Assembly (NCBI GenBank): GCA_036271795.1
Contig: DATAZY010000011.1
Span: 62,001 to 126,000 of the forward strand
Direction: 5' to 3'
Source of the DNA: Galbitalea sp036271795
GTDB lineage: Bacteria; Actinomycetota; Actinomycetes; Actinomycetales; Microbacteriaceae
DNA length: 64,000 nt
In this document: one piece after another, positions 23,722-33,400 of the stretch
How positions within the stretch are numbered: position 1 is the first letter of the stretch
Layout of the letters: every line of letters begins with the position of its first letter
The notes under the pieces: generated by a model
Told to the model about the DNA's origin: nothing
Database searches by the model: none
What the model saw: only the letters and a program-made list of their open reading frames with translations
Made by a program: the position numbers and the translations under genes

Positions 23722-24915
23722 GTGAGTCGCGTCGACAACCCGCCCGCCCGTGGCACGCGGCCGCGCAACCGGCGCGATCTAACGCTGAAGGCCGCGTCTG
23801 ACCTGTTCTACAGGCGCGGATATCCCTCGGTCTCGATGAGCGACATCGCCAGGGAGGTCAATGTCGGCGCATCCGCGATCTATCGTCACTTCGGCGGCAA
23901 GTCGGAGCTTCTCGTCGCCGCGATTCGCGCGGGTATCGCGCCATATCGCGAGGCGATCGATGAGGGCGCTGCGGTAACCGACGACGGTTCTCTCGACCTC
24001 ACCCCCCTTGTTCGTCGCCTCGCGAGCGCCGCTCTCGCCCATCGTGAACTCGGGGTCCTCTGGCAGCGTGAGGCCCGTAACCTCGATATCGTCGAGCAGA
24101 AGGCGCTTCGGGACGAGCTGGCCGGTGTCGCCGCAACCCTCGCGGGATACCTCCGTCAAGCGAGGCCCGAGCTGGATGCGCACCACGCCGACTTTCTCTC
24201 GTGGTGCGCAATGGGGACTCTCGTCAGCGTGGGATTCCACTCGCTGTCACTTCGCCGCGACCGCTACATCGACCTACTCTCCTCCCTCGTGGGCTCGGTA
24301 CTGGACACCGATCTCCCCTCGGGCGAAGTTGATGATGTGTCTTCACGCGGCGACTCGGCGACGTTGGCGTCACGACGTGAGGCGCTGGTTGTGCAGGCAA
24401 TCGAGCTGTTTGCCGAACGCGGCTATGGCGGAGTGGGAGTCGACGACATCGGCGATGCCGCCGGAATCGCCGGACCGAGTATCTACAGTCACTTCACTAG
24501 CAAACAGAAAATCCTCGCGGAGGCCATCCGCCGGGGCAACGATCTGCTGCGGGCCGATACGACTGCAGCACTCGAATCCAGTAGCTCGCCTCGGATCACG
24601 CTGGCGCGTCTGGTGGACTCATTCGTCGACGTCGCGGTCTCGCATCGCTTCCTCGTCAGGATCGTCCTCTCTGAGCTGGGCCAACTGGATGCCGAAGACC
24701 GAGAATTCGCGGTCCAGGCGCAGCGCGAATACGTCAGCACCTGGAGCGATCAGCTCGAACGCCTCGCGGCCATCGATGCGACATCCGCCCGCATCCGAGT
24801 TCAGGCCGTCTTGCTCGTCGTGAATGATGCGGTGCAAACGCCCCATCTTCGTGCCTTGCCGCAGTTCGAAGCATGGCTAAAGCGGATAGCGGCCCGGATG
24901 CTGGAGATCGATTAG
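23722..24915 (+). CDS. Tandem-HTH TetR-family regulator
   Basis: A 397-aa protein with two complete TetR units in one chain. The first HTH is RRDLTLKAASDLFYRRGYPSVSMSDIAREVNVGASAIYRHFGGKSELL (about 17-65). The second is SRREALVVQAIELFAERGYGGVGVDDIGDAAGIAGPSIYSHFTSKQKIL (about 216-266). Each is followed by a ligand-type helical domain. A single chain carrying both halves of the usual dimer may prefer an asymmetric operator. The 18-bp motif seen three times near this gene is imperfectly symmetric, which fits. It follows the SDR gene by 47 nt on the same strand and faces the thiolase gene. Confidence 0.85.
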   Translation: MSRVDNPPARGTRPRNRRDLTLKAASDLFYRRGYPSVSMSDIAREVNVGASAIYRHFGGKSELLVAAIRAGIAPYREAIDEGAAVTDDGSLDLTPLVRRLASAALAHRELGVLWQREARNLDIVEQKALRDELAGVAATLAGYLRQARPELDAHHADFLSWCAMGTLVSVGFHSLSLRRDRYIDLLSSLVGSVLDTDLPSGEVDDVSSRGDSATLASRREALVVQAIELFAERGYGGVGVDDIGDAAGIAGPSIYSHFTSKQKILAEAIRRGNDLLRADTTAALESSSSPRITLARLVDSFVDVAVSHRFLVRIVLSELGQLDAEDREFAVQAQREYVSTWSDQLERLAAIDATSARIRVQAVLLVVNDAVQTPHLRALPQFEAWLKRIAARMLEID

Positions 24916-24936
24916 GGTTCGGACTGAGGTCTTCGC

Positions 24937-26145
24937 CTATCGCTCCGCAGGGCGGTAGGCGGTTACAACCGCCGCGCCGCCGAGACCGATGTTGTGCGCG
25001 AGCGCGACCTTCGCGCCCTCGACTTGGCGCTTGTCAGCTTTCCCGCGCAACTGCCAGGTGAGTTCGGAGCACTGCGCGAGGCCAGTCGCACCGAGCGGAT
25101 GCCCCTTCGAGATCAGTCCACCGGAGGGATTCACGACCCACTTGCCGCCGTATGTGGTGTCGCCGCTGTCGACCAGATGGTGGCCCTCACCGAGCCCGGC
25201 GAGCCCTAGAGCTTCATAGGTGAGGAGTTCGTTGGACGAGAAGCAGTCGTGTAGTTCGATGACATCGATGTCGTCGGGTCCGAGTTCGGCCTGCTGGTAC
25301 ACCGCCTGCGCAGCCTTGCTGCTCATATCCGCACCGACAAGGTCACGGGCAGTATGAGTGGCGAATGTCGAGGTCATATCGGTCACCATTGCCTGCCCGA
25401 CGATCTCGATCGCCTGCGCGGCGAGGTCGTGCTTCTCGACAAAGTCCTCGCTGGCGATAATCGCGGCCGCCGACCCATCGGATGTTGGCGAGCACTGCAG
25501 CCTTGTCAGTCGCATTGGCTCGTAGATCATCTTGGCTTCCTCGACCTGCTCGAGTGAGTAGGGATCCTGGAATTGGGCATAGGGATTGTTCGTCGAATGG
25601 CGATGGTTCTTCTCCGCGATTTTCGCGAAGTGTTCCGGCGTTGAACCGTACCGGGCCATGTGTTCGGCGCCGGCCGCGCCGAACATCCACGCCGCGAAAG
25701 GGACCGCCGGCGGATATAGCTCGGCGAGCGCCGCCATGTGCTTGGCGAGCGGCTCCTCACGGTCGTCGAACATCATTGCGATCGATCCGGGGTTCATCTT
25801 CTCGAAGCCGACGGCGAGCACGCAGTCGGCGAGTCCGCCCCGGATGGCGCGTGCCGCAAGGTACAGGGCGGTAGAGCCTGTTGAACAGTTGTTGTTGACG
25901 TTAGTGATCGGTACGCCGGTCATGCCGAGTTCGTAAACGGCGCGTTCGCCGGACGACGAGTCGCCGTAAACGTAGCCGGCGTACGCCTCCTCAATCTCTG
26001 AGAAGTCGATTCGCGCGTCGTCGAGCGCTTTGGTGCCCGATTCCTTAACCATTGCTGGGTAGTCCCAGCCCTCGCGCCGACCAGGCTTTTCGAACTTCGT
26101 CATACCGACGCCAACTACGAACACCTTGTTGTTTGCTTTCGTCAC
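24937..26145 (-). CDS. SCP2/lipid-transfer-type thiolase
   Basis: A 402-aa thiolase-superfamily protein. The nucleophile region is NVNNNCSTGSTALYLAARAI (Cys near residue 85), followed by GFEKMNPGS. The second half has ELHDCFSSNELLTYEALGL and the C-terminal NPSGGLISKGHPLGATGLAQ. This arrangement matches SCP-x/lipid-transfer thiolases that cleave branched or bulky 3-oxoacyl-CoAs in actinobacterial sterol and related pathways. It would perform the last beta-oxidation step here. It starts with GTG, with the 18-bp motif 50 nt upstream. Confidence 0.85.
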   Translation of the reverse strand: MTKANNKVFVVGVGMTKFEKPGRREGWDYPAMVKESGTKALDDARIDFSEIEEAYAGYVYGDSSSGERAVYELGMTGVPITNVNNNCSTGSTALYLAARAIRGGLADCVLAVGFEKMNPGSIAMMFDDREEPLAKHMAALAELYPPAVPFAAWMFGAAGAEHMARYGSTPEHFAKIAEKNHRHSTNNPYAQFQDPYSLEQVEEAKMIYEPMRLTRLQCSPTSDGSAAAIIASEDFVEKHDLAAQAIEIVGQAMVTDMTSTFATHTARDLVGADMSSKAAQAVYQQAELGPDDIDVIELHDCFSSNELLTYEALGLAGLGEGHHLVDSGDTTYGGKWVVNPSGGLISKGHPLGATGLAQCSELTWQLRGKADKRQVEGAKVALAHNIGLGGAAVVTAYRPAER

Positions 26146-26195
26146 CGTGTGCTCCCGTATTCGAATCCGTCATTACCAAGCTATAGACGCTAGCA

Positions 26196-26213
26196 TAAGT
26201 GAATGATCGTTAG
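26196..26213. promoter_or_regulatory. 18-bp operator-like motif, copy C
   Basis: TAAGTGAATGATCGTTAG lies 50 nt upstream of the thiolase start and matches copies A and B outside the central four bases. Confidence 0.6.
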
Positions 26214-26255
26214 CCACACGCACATTCTTCACGGCACGGTCGAGCACAGCATCGA

Positions 26256-27290
26256 TCAGGCCAGCACGCGCTCGAGCCACTTCTCACGCACATCCCGTGC
26301 CGCGGCAACGATCTGCGCGGTCGGTGCCACCAGGTCAAAGCCGTGGAACAGTCCCGGCCAAACATGCAGTTCCGCGTTGACCCCGCTTGCCCACAGCAAT
26401 GATGCGTAAGCGACTACCTCGTCACGAAAGACCTCGGCGTCGCCGACGTCGAGAAATGCCCGCGGAAGATTCGAAAGGTCCATCGCGCGGCCCGGCGCCG
26501 AGTATTGACTCACGTCCCGATCGGCGTGGCCCTTGCCAAGCAGCGCGTCCCACGCGTACTCGTTGTTCTCGGTTGGCCAGACCAGGCCACCGTCTGAATG
26601 TCGGAATTGCTCGGCGGATGTCGAAACGTTGCGGTCGTCCAGCTGTGGGCAGATGAGCATCTGGCCGAGTAGATCGGGCCCGCCGCGGTCGCGCGCGAGA
26701 AGTGCGGTTCCCGCAGCAAGACCGCCTCCGCCCGAGATTCCGCCCACAATTATCCGATGCGGGTCGATCCCGAGTTCTGCGGAATTGGATGCCACCCACT
26801 GAAGCCCGGCGAAACAGTCCTCCACTCCCGCTGGTGCGGGCGCCTCCGGAGCCAGTCCGTACTCAGGCGTGACGAGCACCATCCCGAACCGTGCTGCCCA
26901 GCCGAGCTGATCGAACTCGAGCAGACCGGCGAATCGATTGCGGAGCACCATCCCCCCACCATGGATCGTGTAAAGCACCGGAGCCGCGGCCGTACGCTCT
27001 CGCGATCGCACCACCGAAAGCGTGAGCACCCCGTTCGGGCCTTCTACGTCGACCACCTCGTGCACCAAGTCCGCGCTCACCAACGCCTCATCCCACCCAG
27101 GATCAGGTTCGACTGGAAGCTGGCGCGACAGCGCGATAACCGAATCGTCGAGGAGTGGCTGCAGTCCTGCGGCAAGGAGCGGGGCGGCCACGACCGAGTC
27201 GAACGCCGGACGGCGTAGCGCGGTCACGATTCGGAGATTCGTGGAGTGAACATCGTCGTTCTCCTCTGATTTGGGCGGGTTGCTTTTCAA
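26256..27290 (-). CDS. HSL-family alpha/beta hydrolase (esterase)
   Basis: Up to 344 aa. The hormone-sensitive-lipase oxyanion motif appears as YTIHGGGMVLRNR near 107-119 and the nucleophile elbow as GGISGGGGLAAG with Ser186. The Asp and His region is FLDVGDAEVFRDEV and WPGLFHGFD. It probably releases an acid or alcohol from an ester in the cytoplasm. The start is uncertain: a TTG at 27290 gives the longest product, and GTG 27227 is an alternative. The promoter region shares a TAGTCA-N4-TGACTA site with the divergent lipase gene. Confidence 0.8.
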   Translation of the reverse strand: MKSNPPKSEENDDVHSTNLRIVTALRRPAFDSVVAAPLLAAGLQPLLDDSVIALSRQLPVEPDPGWDEALVSADLVHEVVDVEGPNGVLTLSVVRSRERTAAAPVLYTIHGGGMVLRNRFAGLLEFDQLGWAARFGMVLVTPEYGLAPEAPAPAGVEDCFAGLQWVASNSAELGIDPHRIIVGGISGGGGLAAGTALLARDRGGPDLLGQMLICPQLDDRNVSTSAEQFRHSDGGLVWPTENNEYAWDALLGKGHADRDVSQYSAPGRAMDLSNLPRAFLDVGDAEVFRDEVVAYASLLWASGVNAELHVWPGLFHGFDLVAPTAQIVAAARDVREKWLERVLA

Positions 27291-27316
27291 CGCCAGTGTG
27301 ATACTTTGACCCTAAA

Positions 27317-27332
27317 TAGTCAATGATGACTA
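27317..27332. promoter_or_regulatory. TetR operator-like site, copy 3
   Basis: TAGTCA-ATGA-TGACTA, continuing GTCAGC exactly as copy 1 does. It lies between the divergent HSL-type hydrolase and secreted lipase genes. Confidence 0.65.
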
Positions 27333-27422
27333 GTCAGCGAGTCACCGAGTAAGGCAAAAATGCGCTTCCACGCCACCTCGGGCTGACGTTGCGTTCCAGC
27401 CGGCGTATCAAGGAGGATAACC

Positions 27423-28682
27423 ATGCTGAAGACGAGGACGAGAATTGGCGCGGCAATCGTGACGACTGCCCTGATTGTGATTGGTCTCGTCACATCGGCG
27501 GTGCCGGCCCAGGCTGATGCCCCCGTGACGGTCACGACGACGCCGTCGAACGATCCGTTTTACGCTGTGCCACCGGGGATCTCGGATTCGGCCCCCGGCA
27601 CGATCTTGGACGTCCGTCAGGTCAGCCTTCCCGTGACCAGCGGAGTGCTCGACGCCTCCGCCGTCTACCAGGTGCTCTATCGCACCGTGGACAACCACAA
27701 CCAGCCCACCGCGACGGTGACGACGGTTTTCATTCCGACGGCAGCGTGGACAGGCTCTCAGCCACGCCCGCTCCTGTCTTACCAGACGGCCGAGGACGGC
27801 CTCGAAACGACGTGCGCTCCCTCCTACCTCTTCGACTCCGGCAGCGTTTCGGCGACCGCAGACGGGGTCATCCTCACGGCCGCCCTTGCTCGTGGCTGGA
27901 TCGTCTCCATGCCCGATTACGAGGGACCGAACTCGGAGTTTCTCGGCGCGTTCGGCGAATCGCGTGAGGTACTCGACGGAGTGCGCGCCGCACTGCAATT
28001 CGCGCCAACAGGACTCAACGCGTCATCTCCAGTCGGAATCTGGGGCTACTCCGGTGGAGGATATGCGACCGACCTCGCGGCCCAACTGCAGAGCAGCTAT
28101 GCGCCCACGCTCAACATCCAGGCGATCGCAACAGGCGGCATGATGGCCGATATCAACGGCTCGGTCTCCGAGCTCAGCGGCAGCGTCTACTCGGCCGGCC
28201 TGCTCTACTTCGTCGGGGCTCTTGAACGGTCGTACCCCGAGGCGGATGTGTCGCAGTACGTGACCGCTACGGCCCAGCAGCAGATCACCACCGCGAGTCA
28301 GAAATGCCTCACCACGGTATTCCTGTCCGGCCCATTCTTCACCCCCGTCACGTCATTCGAGGCGTATCCCGGATCGCTGACGTCGGGGGCCGTCTATCAG
28401 CTTGCCCTGCAGGCGAGTCCGATCGACTTCCCAGGCGTACCGCAGGCACCTGTCTACGACTATCACGCGATCCTGGATGAGGCGACGCCCATCGCCCCGG
28501 ACAGGCAGGTCATGCTGAACTACTGTGCCGAGGGCGTCACAGTCACACACATCGAGCTCCTCGCGGAGCACAACACTGCGGCCGTGGTTGGACTGCCGGG
28601 TGTGCTCCTCTTCCTGGACCAGCGCTTCGCCGGGCAAACCGTCGCGACAAACTGCGCGTCGATCCCGCATGGTTCCGATTAG
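27423..28682 (+). CDS. Secreted triacylglycerol-type lipase (LIP family)
   Basis: A 419-aa exported lipase. An N-terminal signal peptide (MLKTRTRIGAAIVTTALIVIGLVTSAVPAQA) is followed by the alpha/beta hydrolase core. Nucleophile elbow: IWGYSGGGYAT with Ser210. It contains YEGPNSEFLGAFGE and a late HIELLAEHN segment, matching the secretory-lipase family related to Candida LIP and actinobacterial homologues. Outside the cell it would hydrolyse the ester substrate whose products enter the CoA pathway. AAGGAGG stands 7 nt before the ATG. A terminator follows at 28713-28744. Confidence 0.85.
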   Translation: MLKTRTRIGAAIVTTALIVIGLVTSAVPAQADAPVTVTTTPSNDPFYAVPPGISDSAPGTILDVRQVSLPVTSGVLDASAVYQVLYRTVDNHNQPTATVTTVFIPTAAWTGSQPRPLLSYQTAEDGLETTCAPSYLFDSGSVSATADGVILTAALARGWIVSMPDYEGPNSEFLGAFGESREVLDGVRAALQFAPTGLNASSPVGIWGYSGGGYATDLAAQLQSSYAPTLNIQAIATGGMMADINGSVSELSGSVYSAGLLYFVGALERSYPEADVSQYVTATAQQQITTASQKCLTTVFLSGPFFTPVTSFEAYPGSLTSGAVYQLALQASPIDFPGVPQAPVYDYHAILDEATPIAPDRQVMLNYCAEGVTVTHIELLAEHNTAAVVGLPGVLLFLDQRFAGQTVATNCASIPHGSD

Positions 28683-28712
28683 TTCCGTTGAGCAGTCGCC
28701 TGCCCACCGGCT

Positions 28713-28744
28713 AGACACCCGACCGGGACACCGACCGGGTGTCT
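28713..28744 (+). terminator. Intrinsic terminator after the lipase gene
   Basis: AGACACCCG pairs with CGGGTGTCT (9 bp) around a 14-nt loop, followed by GTTTACTG. Confidence 0.7.
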
Positions 28745-29267
28745 GTTTACTGATCAAACGTGCTTTAGCGATTATCTGAAGGTTAGATGTGGCGCATCCC
28801 GCTATACCGCCTGGTTTGTATCGACTCATGCGCTCAACGGATCTCAGATCGCGCGCGCTTGGCGAGTTTCTATTGGCGCATCGGAGACGTAGGTTCAAAT
28901 CCCATCGTCTTCGAATAAAAAGTGCTGGTCAGCAGGACAGTTCAAGCCGAAAATGCGGTAATTTCCCACATCTGTGCAAAATATGATGACAGTCCCACCG
29001 TCTCATTCCTCACATTCGGTCGGAACGTTCGGCAAACATGACATTTTTCGGATGAGCGCATGGGCGACAACCTCGCGAGACAAAGGGGTTCGGTGGAGCC
29101 GGGCTCGCGTCGTTTTTCAGGAAAACCGTCGAACGCAAGGCGCACGTATCGGCAGTGCCGACCGCCTTTCGAACAGCGCCAAGTGGGCCGCCTCCACCCC
29201 GGGTATTTGCCTGACTCGGTTCGGGCGCATGAGGCGGAAGCACTAATATGCCTCGCTACCCTTGCGA
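28745..29267. other. Non-coding gap between the lipid and glycan regions
   Basis: No convincing gene is seen in about 520 nt. Positions 28881-28913 resemble the 3' end of a tRNA (T-loop TTCAAAT), but no complete tRNA can be folded. The gap may mark an old recombination boundary. Confidence 0.4.
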
Positions 29268-30302
29268 TTACGGTTTCTCGGCGACATTTTCGGTGCCGTC
29301 AATCGCGAGCGGTTCAATCTTCGTCAGCTCATCATCGCTAAGCGCGGGGGCGTTGGCCGCGGCGAGGCTGTCTTCCAATTGCGACACGCTTGATGCGCCC
29401 ACCAGTGCGGATGTGACGGGCGCGGCCCTCAACACCCAAGTGAGTGCGAGTTGCGCCAGCGTTTGCCCTCTGTCCTTCGCGATCGCATCGAGTTTGCGAA
29501 CTCTCTGCAGGTAGGTGTCAGTAATGTTCGCGCCGGTCATCCATCTGCCTTCGGCCGCACGTGAATCAGGCGGGACACCTTCCAGATAACGATTAGTCAG
29601 CATTCCCTGAGCGAGCGGCGAGAAGGCGATCGCTCCGACGGCGAGTTCATCCAGCACACCGAACAAACCATGCTCAGGCGCGCGATCGAACATGTTGTAC
29701 CGCGGCTGGTGAATCAGAAGCGGCACTCGCTCTTGTTCTAACGCCGCGGCCGCATACCGAGTCTGCTCGGGGTCATATTTCGATATCCCGACGTATAACA
29801 CCTTCCCCGCACGGACCGCATCCGCAAGCGCACCCATCGTTTCCTCGATGGGTACATCGGGGTCCGGACAGTGGGAATAGAAGATATCGACGTAATCGAG
29901 ACCTAGTCGCGTGAGCGACTGGTCCAACGATGCGAGCATGCTCTTTCGCGACCCTCCGTCACCGAATGGACCAGGCCACATACGGTGGCCCGCTTTCGTC
30001 GAGACGATAATTTCGTCCCGATAGGGTCGAAGGTCGCACTCGACGATTCGTCCAAAATTGGTTTCGGCCGCTCCCTCCGGGGGGCCGTAATTGTTTGCGA
30101 GATCGAAGTGGCTCACACCCAGGTCAAATGCGCGCCGCACGATTGCGCGTTGGCTATCAAGAGCGCGATCGGTGCCGAAATTGTTCCATAGGCCCAACGA
30201 CAGCCGAGGGAGCTTTAGTCCGCTCCGCCCGGCACGGTCGTAGGGCATCTGCTCGTACCGGTCTTGAACTGCTACGTACGTATTGGAACCGTCTGACGAC
30301 AT
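29268..30302 (-). CDS. Aldo/keto reductase (YghZ/GAP-reductase type)
   Basis: A 344-aa NADPH-dependent AKR. Motifs are LGLWNNFG, the catalytic Asp/Tyr region HFDLANNYGPPEGAAE, the Lys in IVSTKAGHRMWPGPFGDGGSRK and the His in DIFYSHCPDPDVPIEETMGAL. Its C-terminal cofactor block is SALVGASSVSQLEDSLAA. This pattern matches AKR14-type L-glyceraldehyde-3-phosphate reductases. It diverges from the GH101-like gene, with two LacI-type palindromes between them, so it belongs to the glycan regulon. The physiological substrate is uncertain and could be an aldose released by the glycosidases. Confidence 0.82.
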   Translation of the reverse strand: MSSDGSNTYVAVQDRYEQMPYDRAGRSGLKLPRLSLGLWNNFGTDRALDSQRAIVRRAFDLGVSHFDLANNYGPPEGAAETNFGRIVECDLRPYRDEIIVSTKAGHRMWPGPFGDGGSRKSMLASLDQSLTRLGLDYVDIFYSHCPDPDVPIEETMGALADAVRAGKVLYVGISKYDPEQTRYAAAALEQERVPLLIHQPRYNMFDRAPEHGLFGVLDELAVGAIAFSPLAQGMLTNRYLEGVPPDSRAAEGRWMTGANITDTYLQRVRKLDAIAKDRGQTLAQLALTWVLRAAPVTSALVGASSVSQLEDSLAAANAPALSDDELTKIEPLAIDGTENVAEKP

Positions 30303-30342
30303 TGAAGATCTTCCATTCTAGTTAGGCGCGCGCTGAGAGCGA

Positions 30343-30352
30343 TTACCGGTAA
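30343..30352. promoter_or_regulatory. LacI operator-like palindrome, site 1
   Basis: TTACCGGTAA, a perfect 10-bp palindrome flanked by GA and C, in the divergent region between the aldo/keto reductase and GH101-like genes. Confidence 0.7.
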
Positions 30353-30410
30353 CGCATTAGCGGAATGCGGCTCACCGACTGGGTCAAGAAACACTTGACC
30401 AACGACCAGA

Positions 30411-30420
30411 TTACCGGTAA
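30411..30420. promoter_or_regulatory. LacI operator-like palindrome, site 2
   Basis: TTACCGGTAA again, 46 nt upstream of the GH101-like ATG. Sites 1 and 2 are 68 bp apart. Confidence 0.7.
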
Positions 30421-30465
30421 CTTGACTCCCATCATCTCAAATATCCTCAAAGGAGAGGGACAGAC

Positions 30466-33400
30466 ATGAGCGTCAAACGTAGGACTGTTCGGGGCGTGGT
30501 CACTGCATTAGCGCTCGTCATTGGAACGATGACCGTCCCTCTTCTTAGCGCTCCCCTAGGCGCCGCGGCCGCGATACCGGGAAGTCAGGAAGCGGGGAGC
30601 CAATCCCTGGAGGCCGAAAGCGCGACACTCGGCGGGAGCGCAACTGCGGCGAGTTGTGCCGCCTGCTCCGGAGGGCAAAGAGTCGGATACATTGGAGACG
30701 GGAGCGGCACGGTGACGTTTTCCGTGACAGTAGCGACCGCGGGGGACTGGGGCCTTTCTCTCGCCTATTTCCTGGACGGCACTCGTACATTCGACGTAGC
30801 AGTTAACGGCGGGACTCCAGTAGCCGTGTCAGTTTCAGGCACTACTTGGAACGACTATGTGAACTATCAGGGCATCGATGTGACCCTCAACTCTGGCAGT
30901 AACACCATCGTGATTTCCAACCCAACCGCCTACGCTCCGGATCTCGACCGAATACTCCTCTGGCCCGACGCTGACGGACAGTCGGTGTTCGATTATTCGA
31001 GTGCCGTCCCGACTTCGACGACCACACTGGAACAATCCAGCGTGCGTAACTACGCGGGATACCAGACGTCGAAGTTGGACATGGCCGACCCCGACGGAAG
31101 CGGTGGCACTGAAATACTCACTACCGTCGATCAGGCCCTACAAAAGATAAAAGAAGCGAGCCTCTTGGACGGCGATGCGCCAAAGATCGTGTATCTCGAA
31201 GGCTGGCAGTACGAGGGCCACGACTCGGGATATCCGTCCTGGGACGAGGTCAATCCGGCGCTCAAGCGTCCCGAGGATGCGACGGCCGCCGACAGCATCA
31301 ACTGGCTTATCGGGGCGGCACAGGCCTACAACACGGTCGTCTCGCTCCATATCAATATGAAGGATGCGTACAACGACGGCACGGTCGTGGAGGACCCGCT
31401 GTACAGCGTGTACGGACCTTCCGGCGCTGACCTTCTCGACCGTTGTGCTGGCACGGATCCCAATTCCGACGACACGACCAGCGCCTGCGAACAAAACTCG
31501 GAGAGTGCAGGCGCCCTCGAATTGGCGGACGTGTCATACAGCGGCGCTCGTGACGGTTACTGGGTCAACTTCACCAGGGAGTGGCAGTCAGGCTACGCGC
31601 AGAGCAGGATAAACGACCTGCTCGCCGAGATTCCCAATCTCCGCGAATCAGGCACAATCCACATCGATGCTTATTACCCCGGTTCGAGCGGTGGACCGAA
31701 CAATGATCTTTCAACGCGTTACCCAGATAGCTATGTGATCGACACCTACCACGGAACGACGTACGCCCAGGAAGAAGCCACCCAGCGCCAGGTGTTCCGC
31801 TACTGGCGCGCGCAGGGAATGGACGTCACGTCAGAAAACCTTGAGCAACTGGGTCTTCAGCCCGCCGCGTGGCTGCTCGACGGAACAAACTCCGTCGACG
31901 GTGCGACGACCGCAGACGTAGTAATGCGTCCCGGATCGCTCGTCACATTGGGCGAGTCGGTTGTCAACAGGGATTCGCTTCCCGATGGAGGGTTGGGGAA
32001 CAATGGAGAGGGCGACGGCGACGAGATCAATTTCCTGCAGGGCGCCAGTGCGCATCAGGAAGGGAACTGGGATCACTGGAACTTCGCGAATCTCTACAGT
32101 CACGACTTTGCCTTAGACACGTTGCCATTCCTGTATCTCAATACCCTCACCAAATCGTCGTTCTCGGGCAATAAGCTCACGTATTCGGGGGGCGTCGTCG
32201 CCGACGCGAGCGAGAGCTCCGAAAGTGAGTGGAACATAACTCAAGGCGGCAACTACTTGCGCATCGGAGATGATGACTTCTTCCCAGCGACGTGGGTGAC
32301 AGGACATCTTGAAATAATGGCCTACAGCGACGAAGGTTACGCAACTGAAGACCTGACATCTCGATCTTGGACGCTGCCATCCACGTGGTCCGCTGTAACG
32401 AATGTCGACGTCTACCAGACGAGCGCCAACGGATACATCCCAGTCGCTCAGGGCCTGCCCGTCACGTCAAACCAGGTTACGCTCGACCTGACTGCGGGTC
32501 AGCTCGTGGTAATTGTGCCAAGTGGGACCGCGATGTCCCCCATCGCACCGCAGGAAACGGACGTTGCGCAGGCGAAGTTCGGTGCATCGATCCTCACGGA
32601 CAACGGCTCCAACCTTCCAGCTAACAGCAGTGCGAACGCGATCGACGGAAGCCTGTTCGACGCATGGATCGGTACTGGCCCCATCTCGCCGTCCTATCAC
32701 GCAACGATGACCGTAGACCTTGGGGTCGAGCGCCCGATCACGCATATCACCCAAGTCTTTGCCGATAACGACGGCGCCTCTTACTCGTTCACGCTGGAGG
32801 GATCCAACAATGCCCCTTCCGGCTACCAAACAATCGCGACGTACACAGACACCCCCGGAAACACGTTCGATACGCCGGTAAACGGATCATTCAGGTATGT
32901 GAGGCTAACGATCACCGGGATCTCCGAAACAAATGACTGGAACGGAACCGACTTCTACGAAAACCAGGACTGGCCGGACAGCCGCGAGTTGGAGGTGTGG
33001 TCGCCCGACATGAACCTTTCGCCGGCCGCAACCTTCACCTCAAGCACCGACAACGGAAACGCCGCGAACAACGCACAAGACGGAAGCACTGCAACGGCGT
33101 GGGTTGCGTCCAGCGGAACGATGCCTCAATCCCTAATAGTCAACCTAGGTGCGCCGAGAGCGGTGGACGCCGTGGAGCAGCTCTTCAATGATGGCGATGC
33201 GCACTCGTATTCGTACGAGATCGACAGCTCCTCAAACGGAACGACATGGACACCACTCACCACGAGGAGCACCGTAAGCCAACACGACCACATCGAATAC
33301 CTTGCCAATGATGACGGCGGCGGCGTTACTACCGGCGTGATGACTCAGTATCTGCGCCTGCTCATAACCGGAAGTAGCGGGGGCGGCTGGGCATCCTCCC

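Noticed and set aside
24936..24959. Hairpin CCTATCGC/GCGGTAGG between convergent TetR and thiolase genes
   Set aside because: It lies inside the thiolase coding end and contains a wobble pair; too weak to list as a terminator.
28881..28913. tRNA-like 3' end with TTCAAAT T-loop
   Set aside because: The T-stem has a mismatch, no anticodon stem or D-arm can be folded upstream at proper spacing, and no 5' acceptor strand is found. At most it is an old attachment-site scar.
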